This document shows positions 8,716 through 21,225 of a stretch of DNA of 64,000 nucleotides, piece by piece; positions within the stretch are counted from its first letter, which is position 1; every line of letters begins with the position of its first letter. Source of the stretch: Moringa oleifera (Eukaryota > Streptophyta > Magnoliopsida > Brassicales > Moringaceae); contig JAJFZO010000049.1 of assembly GCA_021397835.1 (NCBI GenBank), positions 5,001 through 69,000 on the forward strand, written 5' to 3'. The notes under the pieces were generated by a model that was not told the DNA's origin, did no database searches, and worked only from the letters and a program-made list of their open reading frames with translations. Made by a program: the position numbers and the translations under genes.

Positions 8716-11700
8716 CTATATTCTCTTCACAACATATCCAAACAAAACGCCGAGAAGACCAACCAGCACCACAAATAATAAAGAGAAACCACCAGCACGA
8801 GTTCTGCTTACTTCTTTTCTCATAACTTCCTGTTTATGGAAAGATACACATCAGAAACCGAAAAAAAATCTGAGTACAAAATTCTAGCAGACAGCAAATA
8901 GAAAGGCGGAAGCCATGGAGAGCACCATAACCTGAAGAATAATAGAGGGTAATTAACATAAGGTAACACATTAACTCCAAAAGCAAATAACAAAATAGAT
9001 CATCATTCAACCAAATTTTAACCTGCAAAGTCGTTGAGTCGTCTATATGAATCATTTTGCTGTAATAAGCTGGGTTAAAGGCCATACACGTAACATAAAA
9101 ACTTGTTATCAAGAGCCAAAGTAAAGAAGAGCGAACAAAACAGGGTAGGGGAAGAGTCACTTCCCATGTCATACAATTGAAATCATGTGATACTAAGATC
9201 TAATTTACAATACAGCATTGAAGACAATTAACCAACAATTATGAAATGACCTTTCTCTTCTTTTCATTTTTTTTTCTTTTTTTGGATAGATATGAAATGA
9301 CCTTTCCCTCAATCTGACCCTGTTCCATTTTTGTCGTTAATATGACCATGTGCAGCTTAAAACAATGCAAATAAACAAATTCTCATGGATTGCCTAACAA
9401 GGTTCATTTATAGGCTTCTGGTTTTGAAAAATGGTATGAGATAATTTTGATAATCATTCCAGCAGGGTTTAAAGGTGCATGCATCAAGAGAGCTTAGCAG
9501 AACTATAGTAACTGGATTCAAGATACCAATAATTTATTCTTGAAAACCATGAAGATCTAAAATATACAATTCCTAAAGATAAGCAGATGAAGATACTTTG
9601 AGCCATACCAATTCTTGACGTAACTTTTGATTTTGCTGAATAGCATAAGTTTTCTCCTCAGTCAACTTGGAAATCATAGACCATGCCTGAAGAATAAAGT
9701 AAATTTCAAAAAGAAATTTTCTGCATGAACAAGCAAATAATGATTGAACAATCACATTACAGGGGAATTGGCAGAATATGAGCGTCCAGTAAAGTTAGCA
9801 TAAATTAGATTATAACATTCAACTTCTAGAAAAGGATAATTAATGGAATGACTTACACAAACAAAAATAAGAGTCAAGAGAAACAAAGCCAAATGCTCTT
9901 AACAATCGAAACTCTAAATCTCAGCAATTACATTGTCTAGAAGCAAGCACTTAGTGTTTTTTTTTTTTCAATCACAAAAGAGACCTTCAGTAAGCATATT
10001 AAACATTTTAATTTGATTTTGAGGAAGAATTCAGATGTCAAGAAATTTGGACACGTAGCATGAACTGAAACAGACACTTGAAATACATCTTCAGAAACAG
10101 CAAAAATATCATACATCTTCAGTGAAGACGCAGGCAAAAAGTAATACTAATTCTGAATACTTTTCCTCTACCCTCACTATAGGCCATAAAGATGGAAATG
10201 TCTTCCAACCACAAGTAAGATGAGAAAGACATGATTGAACAACAATTCTCTGAGTAGCATCTAATTTAATGCACTGTTTGGTAGTCCTTCAAGTTCTAAA
10301 TACCTCACCTTTTGCACTAGACAAACTACACACTGCAAAGTCTAAAGAGAGAGCCCAGCATACGATCTTCACAGTGAGTATCATTCCACACTCTGAACTC
10401 CTCAAATTAATTGCATTGCGACAGCCTTGAAATGCATATGGTACGTATATTTAAATAAAGAACACTATTCTAAATTCTCCAGATAAAATCATTAGACATG
10501 ATTATAAAGAGAAGAAACAACATATTCAAGCAGCAAATAAGAGTACATGCTTCCAGCTACCTTTAGGATATACACATTATAAGTTACTTTAAGACAGAAA
10601 ACATTATGAACCAAGGAAGTCCAGTCTTCTAATCAGGCAAAAAAGTGAGGCAAGAATCTCAAGCAAAGACTGATTTCACCTTCTTAAACTGCATATGTGA
10701 CTACTAAGAAAATGAAATCAACTTCACAATCCAATTGAGAGATTTTAAACAAAATGATTGAACTTTACCTCCGAAGACTTCTCTTTGGGCTCTTCTAAAG
10801 ATCTTGATACCTGAAATTGTCATGTATATATGTGAACATACAAACAAGATACAAACTAAATTGCCTAAATTTCTCATCAGCAGTAAGAGTGCTTACATCA
10901 TCAAGCAGTGAAGCATTTTGATTCCCGTTTTCATACACAGATGCCCTAGGAGAGGTTCCTTCCTCAGATCCTTCAGGGACAGGAGAGGGGGGATTGGCAG
11001 GAATGTAAACAACACGCAATTTGAACTCCTCCACAACCTTGTCATTCTCCTTGTTAAACTACAAACCCAGAACACAGTGTCTGAGTCCGAGAAACATAAA
11101 ACGCAAAACACAATCTTAATGACAGAACTGAGAATAGGAAGCACCAAACCACCCTACCATTTCAGCGTTTATGTCCTTTGTGGTTGTACCATCTGGAGCA
11201 ACAACACTCTGAAGGAGGAATTTGTCCTTGCACTGCATGTCAGAAGGTAACTCCTTCTGGGCTTGCATAGTAACTGATAGAATTATTGCACAAAAGGATA
11301 CCATCATAGACAATAATGAAGCCCATAACATGCAGACACTTACCAAAATACTCTAGCAACCATTTTAGCCACTACTCAAGATTACTCAAGTTTGTTACCT
11401 GTAACATTGCATGTAGCCCCAGGCGAAACAACCCCAGTGTTGGGACGCACGCAGTACTTTTTAGGATTGGTTGTTTTAACCTGTTCAGTTACATTCATCA
11501 ACAAAGTATCAATAATAGAAGTTTCTTGAGTTACATCTAAAGCTTAGAAAACCAAACAAGTATTGGAATCAATGTTATCCGTTAGGATTTACCTTGAAGG
11601 CAATATATTTATCGGTCTTGTTAGTCAATTGCATAGAACATGAGCTCTGCTTCCTCAATTCAACTTTATCACCACATGCCAAAGAAACCAGGAGAATTTC

Positions 11701-12251
11701 GAGAAATGTTTTTTTGAAAAAAAGTCAGATGCATTGAAAATTCCACGACCATAATCAACTAGAATTCCAAATATTGTAAATAACAGATGTCCTCAGCGTA
11801 TCTATGTCAAATCTAAATTTTTCATTGATCCTAAACCATACAAAAATGATACCGCCAGTCAAATAATTAATAAACCAGCACGAAATATTCAAGTTCTTGC
11901 AAATAGTCCTTGGAGAAATCTCCATACCAAAGAAAAAACGTAGGGTCCATCTTTATCTTTCCATTTCTCCCGTTCAATTTTCTCGCCAACCAAGTAGAAA
12001 ATCAAACTAAATCACAAGTATCACAGCCAAACAAATTAACTTACGACATAACTACTCTGCTTGTTGATGTGATCCTGACGTAATTAAAACAAATGAAGTA
12101 TCCGGCGACATACTCAAAACCTCCTATTCTATCTTTCCAAATTTTCTCGGCAGAAAAAACATGATATTAGGGCAAACTCGGGACAGAGGAAGAACTTACA
12201 TGGAAATTTGAGCTCCGTGGGTTGAATGTTGAGAAGATTTCCAGTAGTCAT
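8716..12251 (-). CDS. VAP27: Vesicle-associated protein 27 (VAP27 / PVA family), ER membrane contact-site protein
   Basis: Eight exons, all with GT-AG borders and consistent phases: 12251-12200, 11663-11593, 11480-11399, 11273-11158, 11058-10897, 10810-10769, 9686-9609 and 8829-8716. Together they give 238 residues, the family's usual length. Start MTTGNLLNIQPTELKFP. The MSP domain spans about residues 6-125 and holds KTTNPKKYCVRPNTG (43-57), the basic face that binds FFAT motifs, and VTMQAQKE. A Pro/Ser/Glu linker follows, then a coiled coil (SKLTEEKTYAIQQNQKL, about 178-200) and a tail-anchor helix (GGFSLLFVVLVGLLGVLFGY, 214-233) ending VVKRI. VAP27 proteins sit in the ER membrane and tether it to the plasma membrane, cytoskeleton and lipid-transfer partners. 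Confidence 0.95.
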
Positions 12252-14590
12252 GGCTCTGTATCAGAAATTTTTTAAAAAAATTTGCTTTTTTCTGCAAAAA
12301 AAAAAATGAATATTTTTGTGAATTTATGGAAATGAAATTAAGGGATGTATTTGGAAAAAAAAAAGGAGGGGGGGGGAGGGGGGGTTACTGTGATCTGCGA
12401 GAATGGAAGTAGAAATAGCAGAGACAGTTTCGAATTTCTTTTCCGTAAATGATAATATCACGGCACTGTGATTTCCGTTACGAGAAAGGCAAACTAGCGG
12501 GGTAAGGTGGGTACGATATTGGGTCAACGCAATGTCGTGGACTCCCGAGCAAGTCCACGTCTTCAAGGGTGATTTGCGGGCTCAGATTTTAGTTGAAGTA
12601 GTGCCTGTGACGTTAGCAAAAGATTTACTTTCTCTGCTAGATAAACCTGTGATTCAGAAATCCTGATCTGTCGTGCCCCACCTCGGGCATTAAGACATGA
12701 AAGCCCCTGTGATTGTTGGCATGGTGTTTGGCTTAACTTGTACATTTGTGAAGGGTAGAAAAGAAATACGGAAGAGATGGCAAAAAGCCCCGTGATTTTG
12801 ACATCATACGGAGAAGGTCGTTTGGTGGGCTAAGCTCTGCCAATAGTGATGCGGATCCATCATCCACAAAATAAAACTCGGCAACAGGCCGATCCGTACC
12901 GGTCCAAAAATTTATGGTTAAAAGTTTAATTTAATTTATTATTTAATAAATTTATAAATTTATAAATTAAATTAAATTTTTTATTTTAAAATATATATGA
13001 TTTATAATTTAATAATAAACTTAATTTTTTAATTTTATATTGATTACTTTTAAATTTTAAATTAATTTTATTTAAATTTTATGTACGTTAATTTTTAGCT
13101 TTAAACCAATTTCATTTTAGTTTTTATGTGAGCTATTTTCAAATTTTAAATGAACTTTATTTAAGATTTACACAGATTTTATGTATGTCTATATAAGTTT
13201 AGTATTACATAGGTTTTATATGAGTTATATTATATTATATATATATAAGTTAACATTTTATAAATTATATTATTTGTTAATTTAAATAATTTATTTACAT
13301 AATATTAAATAAATATTATTTTAAAAATTTGATGCATTAATAAGATAAGTATATTTCAACTAAATTAACAACTATTTACTTTTTAGTCATATGTATTTCT
13401 CAATTTTATTATTCAAATAAGTACATATTTAAATTTAAAAAATATATAAACTTATATCTATTATATAATTTTTAATTTTCACGAGAACTAATGTCATTAA
13501 ATTCAGTTTGATATATATTAATATTTGTTAATTATTCTAATTCTTTTAATATTGTATAATCTTACATTTTTTTATTCATCAAATCCTAATTTTTCAAATA
13601 TATAAGTGTTTCAATTGTAAAAAATGATAGACTTATTCTTGCATTTGACAAATAATAAATATAAATTAACTTAATTGTAGCAAATAAAATAAAATTTATT
13701 AAGAATTTAATTTGATAGACATAAATATGATCCATTTGTTGACTTTAATGAATTGATCATAATATAATATATTTATTGATCATAACGGGTTGAACTAAAT
13801 ATAATTTGAATATAGTCCGTTTTTAATTTTAATAGGCTCATTCTAATATGTTTTGATCATGGTCGAATAATTAACTTCAACGGTTTAATTTATTGAATTA
13901 TCCGCTTAAAATTTCAAGCTCACGACCTAATCTATTTTTCAAATGAACGATATTAATTCAACCTTATTAATAAAACAAATCGAGTTAAAACTCAATGAGT
14001 TTGATCATAAATGAGTTTGACCCATAAGTTAAATGATGAGATTAATGTTAAAATGAAACATCTAAAATTAAAAATCAAGATTTATAATAAAGTTAAGGGT
14101 AAAGTTTATTTTAAATCATAGATTTTTTAAGAAAAAAATTAAAAATATTTTAATATATTTATTTTATTTTAAAATAAAATATAACAAAAATAATAATATT
14201 TTTATTATTAAAATATCTAAAATATTATTCAAATAGATTGTATATTGTATTTCAATTTCATCTTTAAATTTAAATAATTTTTAACCAACAATTTGTTTTG
14301 TTATAAAATTTTAAAATTTTTAACAATATAATTTTTTATGATGATAATAAATCCTTTTAATTTCAAATTTTTAAATAAGGTTTAATTTAATTTAAATTAA
14401 TAAATTAAAGTGTTAAATTTAGTATTTAAATGATTTTTACTTTAAAATTAAAATATTTATATGTTAGTTTATTTTTAAAATTATCAATTATTTAATAAAT
14501 ACAGTTTTAAATAATAATATATATTTTCATAGAATTGACGGATGTCATGCATTACTAGCCAAGGAGAAATACAATTTAATCCAAATTAAT
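12252..14590. other. VAP27 promoter, then about 1.7 kb of extremely AT-rich spacer
   Basis: 12252-12900 is the promoter and leader side of the VAP27 gene, with poly-A and poly-G tracts at 12290-12385. From about 12915 to 14580 the sequence is almost only A and T, apart from a less biased patch at 13780-14040 that resembles decayed repeat DNA. No coding capacity on either strand. Confidence 0.6.
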
Positions 14591-14730
14591 GATTTGACTA
14601 TATTACGCACACTCACAGTACTAATTGCCCTTGCCCACTCAATTATCTTCAGCTCTTCCTTTCTCTTTTCCTTTCGTCTCTTCCTCTGCAAAAACCTGTC
14701 ATCTGGGGACAAAGCTCTTAACCTTCTCGT

Positions 14731-16826
14731 ATGGCTCTCTTCAGAATGCTCAACGTTCTCGATCCTGCACCAATGTCTATTTTATGTGTACCCGAAATCC
14801 TAGATTTCTCCCCATTCTCTAATGAATCCCATCTATCCGTCCTTTTTGATATGTTAAACTATAACCCTAGCCTCTTCAATGCTTTTGCTTCGCCTGCAGA
14901 AGTGTTTAGCATTGTTCCAGGTCTTTCCAAAACGGGGAAAACCTTAATTTCATCGCCTTAGCGGGGAATCCGCTTATCCGGATCGAGCTCATGCTTAAGG
15001 AGCTTGTCTGATCGCCTTGCCGGTTTGTAGCTGGGGTTTGATCCATTTCCCGTCGGTGCGAAGGCTAACGGAGGAGACAGGAAGTACACCTGGACGGCTG
15101 AGATTAGGTGCCCAGAGAAGAAGGGAGTTGAGCAGAAGTACCAATGGACGACGGCTCACATTCAGGACTCGGAGAAGCACGAGGCTGGGAGGATGTATAG
15201 ATGGTCGGCTTAGATTGGGGGTCTGGAGCATGATGGAGTCGACCGGAGTTATAAATGGACTGCCGAGATTACTAGAGGGAAAGAAGAGGTAAGGACGAGA
15301 AGAAGCACGACAAGCTCGCGTTCGAGATTAAAGGCAAGAACAATGACGCGGGGATCACGAACAAGGAGCCAAAATCTCGCGCAGGAGAGTGCATCGTGGA
15401 GGCAGGATTGGGAAAGGAAAAAGGCGGGTCTGTCACACGAGTGGTGGAGATTGAAGAGCCTGCTGATCAGGGAGCTCTGCTGATTAGACAGGTTGGTTAA
15501 TCCCAGACCTGATGCATGTAGATTTCTAATTTAGTGCTAGCTTATTGAATGAAATTATGCCCGGTTGCTTCCGGTGTTTCTCGATTGTTTCTGAAGTTGA
15601 AATGCTAATTTAACTATATTGTTCAACGTCCTCAGTAATTTGTGATGTACTTTGTATGAATTGTGAAAAGGCTTTTGCCAAGAGTTCTGCACTTAAGTTA
15701 AAGGGGAAGAGGAAGGAGTTGTCCTCACATGATGCAGCATTGCTGATTCAGAGGAGCTTCAGGGCATATCTGATCTGTCAATCAAAGGCTCTTCGGTCGA
15801 TGTGGGAATTAGCCATAGCAAAGGCGTAGCTGAAAGACATTAGGGTGCTGTTTAACAACTTCTCCTACAGGCAGTGCGTTGCACATGACGCAGGGGAGTG
15901 CCAGCGCTTCTCAGAGGGTATCATTGTCCTACTTCTCACTATTGATGCCATAGAGGTATTGCGGTTACTGACCCCTCACCCTCATCTTCATCCTCTTTTT
16001 TTTTTTTTTTATTAAATGCTCTGGTTTCCAATCCCATCTGCTATTGTTACTGGTTTAACTATGATCAAGGCAATATCAAATTCCCTCTATAGTTTTTCTA
16101 ACCATGATTAATGCAATGGGAATTTCCTGTGTGGTTTTTCTATCTACCAACTTCGTTTTAACTGTTTACAGATGATTGGAAACAGGTTCTCTATGCCATA
16201 TTCATAACAATTGGAAGCCACTGAAACATATGCTCTGTTGAAAAAACTGTTGTGATCAAAACATTCACGTTTAGACTGAGCAGGGATACAATGATTGCAA
16301 GTATGCATTGATTGACATTTGCCTTTGTTCAATAAAAGCTCTCAAATTTAGTTGTGATATGCGTCAAACTTCCTGGGTCATATCTTAGGCAGCATGTTCT
16401 CTTGTTTGCTGTCGCATAGGTGTATATGTTCAATTGGTTCTTCTGAAACTTGGCAAGTTTGGAATAAGTGTATCATGTAGCTACTTGGTATTAACAAGGC
16501 GGTTTCCTGTTAGCAGCACATCTATTAGGCATATTTAAGTGGCCCGTCAGAGTCTAAGGCTTCATGGTTTTCATATTGCCATTCAATGAAATTTGAGTTT
16601 CCCGCTTGGCTTGACTGTTCACTTGAACCATGTTGTAGGGTGCCGATCTTATGGTCCGAGCTGCAAGAAGGCCACGCTGGATGAGCTGGAAGCCATGCTT
16701 GATGTGGTTGATCCTCAACCCACAGGAAAACTTGGTTTGATAAAGAGGAGGAAATTTGATGTAACTGAGGGTGGCATTCAAAATGAGATTGCAGCAGGCG
16801 TAGTGGAGGTAGTTCGGATACTTTGA
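14731..16826 (+). pseudogene. BAG7-type BAG-domain chaperone regulator, pseudogene
   Basis: Degraded copy of a plant BAG gene resembling BAG7 (ER-located Hsp70 co-chaperone with an IQ motif and BAG domain). Exon remnants: about 14731-15498, 15671-15955 and 16639-16826. Recognisable pieces are the repeated DRKYTWTAEI, KYQWTTAHI and RSYKWTAEI blocks, VVEIEEP, the IQ motif AALLIQRSFRAYLI, the BAG helix LKDIRVLFNNFSYRQ with RFSEGIIVLLLTIDAIE, then LDELEAMLDVVDPQPTGK and AAGVVEVVRIL. Lesions: stops replace coding positions at 15028-15030, 15211-15213 and 15827-15829. Frame shifts lie between about 14950 and 15020, near 15290 and near 16660. Introns survive, so this is not a processed copy. Confidence 0.85.
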
Positions 16827-19692
16827 TCAAGTTGAAAAGTATGAAAATTATGCATTTGAAGGTCTTTTATAAATCATGAACTATATGCATTTCCCTCTTG
16901 GTTATTCCATTAAATTACTCCTGTAATTCCAGTTTTGTTTACCACGTGCATCAGAATTGCAGAACTTTCTAGTCGTCTACTATTATAAATAGCATGGTCC
17001 AACCCCTTGAACATCATTTATGTGCGAATATAGTGTTTTCATTTGACTGAAGAGTTATTGTTATCTCAGTCTCCACCCTGCCACCCCTACCCAAACGAAG
17101 CAAGGATTAAGTGAAAATTAAAATGGAAAATCATCTGATCTGGCTTTAGCTTTTCAGTGTAGGTGAACGGAGCTGTGAAGTTAGTAGTAAAAGTTCCAAT
17201 CTCAGTCCAAACTTAGGCATCAATGCTGTTAATCCATACATTTTTTAAACCTAGACGGAACAGGAGACAACTGGTCAGCATTAGCTTTGCGTTAGTTGAC
17301 CTGATTCAGAACTGCTACTTGCTAGGGCAATGTCAGATGGAATTCAGGATCTTTGCTCACAATTTCAATTGCCATCCCATTTCAACTCATCTTGCCAGCC
17401 TCATATACCGTCAAAGGTGTATCCTTGGCTTTGCATGTCTTGGATCAGTACTTTTGGTGCCCACTTGTAGATATATTTAAGTTGGCTGAGAGCCATCGAC
17501 TCATTGTCCTCTTATAAAGCCTTTATTGCTTTGCCGGTACACTATCCATAATATCGTGTTTTACCAATGACATTCTTCTTAATATGGTGCAATTACTAAC
17601 TCCATTTCCTCATGCCCTTAGAACTTGAATCCATAGCTGCATGGATAATGACATTCTTCTTAACATGGAGCAATTACTCACTGCATTTCCTCATAGTTCA
17701 GATCCTGAAGCGATAGGCACATGGATAATAAGCTGGAATACTTTCAGATTGTTGATCCACGGAGGTGAAAGTAGGGTATACTGAATGGGCTTCTGGGCCA
17801 GAAAACTTGGACTGACCTCGAAGTTAAGGAACTGTAAAGTGGAGCTGGTTACAATCCCAAGCCAGCAGATGTGAATATAACCTAACCAGGACCTCTGGGC
17901 CCTCGGTGAGATCTCGAAAATAAAAGAGAAAATCTTACTCGGTTACTCCCCTCTTCATTCCTTTTCCTGTCAGAGATATTTCAAAATCCTAAAGCATTCA
18001 ATGACCCAACAAACCCTAGAAGTAACTCATTTATGGTCGAAAAGTACAAGTATCTATGATCATGGGTGAGATGGAGGGAAACCCTTGAATTCATTGAGGG
18101 AGCTTCCTGGTCCCTTTGCATGACCTCAAATACGATTGCATACCATTTAAGAACTAAGGAGCAGAGACAGTGTCAATATTTGTCTGTTTAGTGCAGGCCA
18201 TGGTGTGCCTGCCTCAAAGTTGCCCACAATAGTACTCTATCTGCTCATGTATGGACATGACAAGAGGCCAAGACACTCCCTCGCACGTGCCGGACGACCC
18301 TATCATAGTCTGACCAATAAATCCCAAACACTTGTCCTGACATCAGGTGACAATGCCCCCCAAAAAAAAAAATCTCAAAGAAAGATGCTTTAATTTTGAA
18401 AATTTTCAAACAGAACAAAAAAAATTCAATATTTTGTATTAATCAGGTGGTTGAACATTTAAAAATATTATCACAAAACTATAAGACATCAATTTAATGA
18501 AATCAATAAAAACACACCCGAATTTATGAAGCATTTAATGCAACTTACAAAACCAAATCTATAATGCCTTCCTTCTGCAGGGCATTACTGCTGCCCTGCC
18601 CTAGGATTAATCAGAAGCATAGGAGAATTGCATACCATTAAGAATGTCCATGGCATTGTTTAAAGCCCCTTAGCCCTTTAAGTTGGTCAATACCTCTTAC
18701 TTTCTTATCAATGGAAAAGGAAAAGTTTTCATTCATTCAACATTTTCTTGCCAAAAATATTTTTTTCTTTCATAGAAAAAGACAGAGTTGCCAGTGAAAA
18801 AGTGAAAATTGATGAAAAGAGAGGCCTCAATTTGCAACTTCATGAGGGGAGATCAAGTTTTCCCAGAAAAAGGAAGAATTTGACAACACAAAATGACTTC
18901 TCATACCCATTCATTTTCCCAGTAGCCAAGAGTAACTGTAGACTAAACACAGGCATGTGTGTTTTGGCGAGCATGGTCTTGTCCCTATTAACTTAGGCAA
19001 AACAAATCCATAATGAAGATCGGCTTTACAGGCCCCAAAGCACAGTGATATACTAATAATAACAGCTTAATACTACAAGCCATACTAGTTTTCTTGGATG
19101 GCGAGGCATTGGGGAGAGAAAACAGCTAGTAATTGAATATAATTTGTCACCACCATATCCTAGGGAACCAGGAAAGAAGGCTTACAGCCAGACCCAGAGA
19201 GAGAGAGAAAGAGTGAGAGATAGGAGACTACAAAAACATTAAACAAAAAAGAAAAGAAGGCTTGTGGGCTGGTGGGATTTCAAATTCTCTTCAGGTTTCT
19301 GCTTCCAAATCAATTCTTAGGGACCCATTTGGTGTTTGATTCTTTACCTTTCTTAGAGAAGGAAAAAAAAAAAAAGATCAATTGGAAGAAAATTTAATCT
19401 ATATTTGAATATAAAGTTAATTGAAGATTGAATTGGTAGTATATATATGGTAAGGAGAAAGCAGCGGAGCAGGAACAGAGTTAATTGTCACTTTCAGTCA
19501 CTGTAAAAATGAGGGAAAAAGTAAGTCATTGAATGGTTCGATAAATCGGACGGAACCCACCCATTACAGATGACTGAACAAAATCGGGGAGTTCTTTTCC
19601 CGTTTGTTAAACCAGAAAAGCAAAGAAAAAAGTTTGCCCTCCATATATATATAATACCTATTATGTCCCCTTACCTTGAGTACGCATCGATT
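16827..19692. other. intergenic, with an 81-bp tandem duplication
   Basis: No gene is seen. Open frames at 17223-17480 and 18205-18393 lack protein-like features. A GA-rich run lies near 19195. The right end is the 3' flank of the PLATZ gene. Confidence 0.5.
17567..17730. repeat. imperfect tandem duplication, two units of about 81 bp
   Basis: Unit 1 starts ATGACATTCTTCTTAA at 17567 and unit 2 starts the same way at 17648. Both continue with ATGG.GCAATTACT and CATTTCCTCAT and end near CATGGATAAT. Several mismatches show the duplication is not recent. Confidence 0.8.
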
Positions 19693-21225
19693 TTAATATA
19701 GCGGAGCCCGATGTGGAGTCTTCTTTCTCCGGTTCATCAAGCTCGCCGAAATTTCGGACACTGGAGAAAATATTGGCCGACATGCCGATAAGCTACTCCT
19801 TTTCTTCCTCACAATCTCGGTGGTAGCTGTGCAGGCTAGTGTCCTGCAACCCACCTCTCCGCACCCACCGGACCCCGAGGACGTACGGTTGGAACCAGCT
19901 GGCTCGAGGACCGAGTCGGGAGTCATCAGGCCATCATCGAGACCTGGTTCGGGCAAGGGCAGGAACTTGCAGTCAAAGAGAAATTTTGAGAGTCCATCCT
20001 GTGTTCTTACGAGATAATTAATCTGCAAAAGAAAATGATTGCGAGGAATTAGGGAGAAATGAGAGAGACCCAGATGAGAAGAAGAACAAAATTGAAATGG
20101 ATATGTAAGAGAATTGACAGATGGAAACGAAGTGAAGTGATTCAAATAGGTTTATATGTTAGTCCTCAAAACAAGGAAAACGACCTTGCACGATAGAGAG
20201 CAGAAGAGGTAAGGGTCCTGCACGCGTCGGTCGCAGGTGCCGCAGATGTTGCCGGAGCCTCTGAACTGCCTAGTCTGTGGTCTTTGGTTTATGAACAACA
20301 CTTTTGCACTGTTAGTCGTGTATGACTGTGAACAGACAGAGGAGAGAAAATCCAATTAGGAGTCGCAGTAACAGTGATAAAACGAACTACACAAACATGG
20401 GGATTCCTCACTTTCCATATCTTATAAGCTCCTGTTGAAACACTATTGCACTGGTAATGCAACAGAAGAACACTCAGATGAAAAAAGCAAACAAACACAG
20501 GTGCAAGCATAAGCATTTCTTATGAATCCCTCTTTACGTCTCTTAATTTCCCACTTTTTCTTGAGCCGAGGCTTACAGCTCATAAGTTTCATCAGCATGC
20601 GTAGAGCAACTGAGGGATGAGGAAGACAGCCATAAGAGATGAAGAAGCTCACAGGAACTCACTCAAGATGTTTTTTCATCTCTTTATCATTGCTTCTCTG
20701 TGAAGAACTATTAAAGAAGAGCGGCCTTTTTAGGTAAAGAACACAATTATGACTTACCTGAACAAAGGAGCAGTCCATTAACCTAGCAGCATCATCCAAC
20801 CTTATAACGTCATGGTAAACATATCTCCTTATCTGAAACATGACATGAACCTTACAGTCAACCAGAGAAAATGGCAGCAGAAGTTCAAGAAGGAAACATG
20901 AGTAATTCTTAAGCTCCTGTGTGGTGAGTATCTTTTGAATGAACCTGCAAAAGTCGGTGAGAGTTGTGAGAGGACAAGCAGTGAGGGCATAAGCTGATAC
21001 AGCAGTCCAAGCAGAAGATGTTCTTCTCGTTCTTCTTCGCCTCTTCGTGAACTATACAAGCGTTGAAGAACTTCTCTGTGAGGAGAACTTGAAGCCAGCG
21101 AGGTAGATGCGAAGAAACCAACTGCAATTAAACAAGCATAAGAAGAGAACAAGTAGAACTTTCAGTAGAGGAAGAGAAAGCTGCAACGAGAAGATAGAAG
21201 AGAAAGATAAATATGAACCCACCAT
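19693..21225 (-). CDS. PLATZ zinc-binding transcription factor
   Basis: Five coding exons: 21225-21223, 21121-20945, 20832-20758, 20325-20185 and 20022-19693, all phase 0 and GT-AG, giving 241 residues. The PLATZ region covers about residues 8-135: PRWLQVLLTEKFFNACIVHE, CLDCCISLCPHCLSSHNSH (first Cys/His zinc site), RRYVYHDVIRLDD, SYTTNSAKVLFINQRPQTR and CGTCDRRVQDPYLFCSLSCK (second site). The C-terminal exon is Ser/Gly/Cys-rich and ends RRKKTPHRAPLY, with a basic KKRSSLS stretch. PLATZ proteins bind A/T-rich DNA and repress transcription in the nucleus. The start is inferred: the first coding exon holds only the ATG before a GTGGGT donor. No other start codon fits the frame across the 21122/21222 intron. 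Confidence 0.92.

Noticed and set aside
12900..14580. Possible retrotransposon in the very AT-rich stretch
   Set aside because: No coding remnants, long terminal repeats or clear inverted ends could be found by eye.
14594..14822. Two forward frames just before the BAG7-type pseudogene
   Set aside because: They overlap the pseudogene's leader and start in other frames and show no independent protein features.
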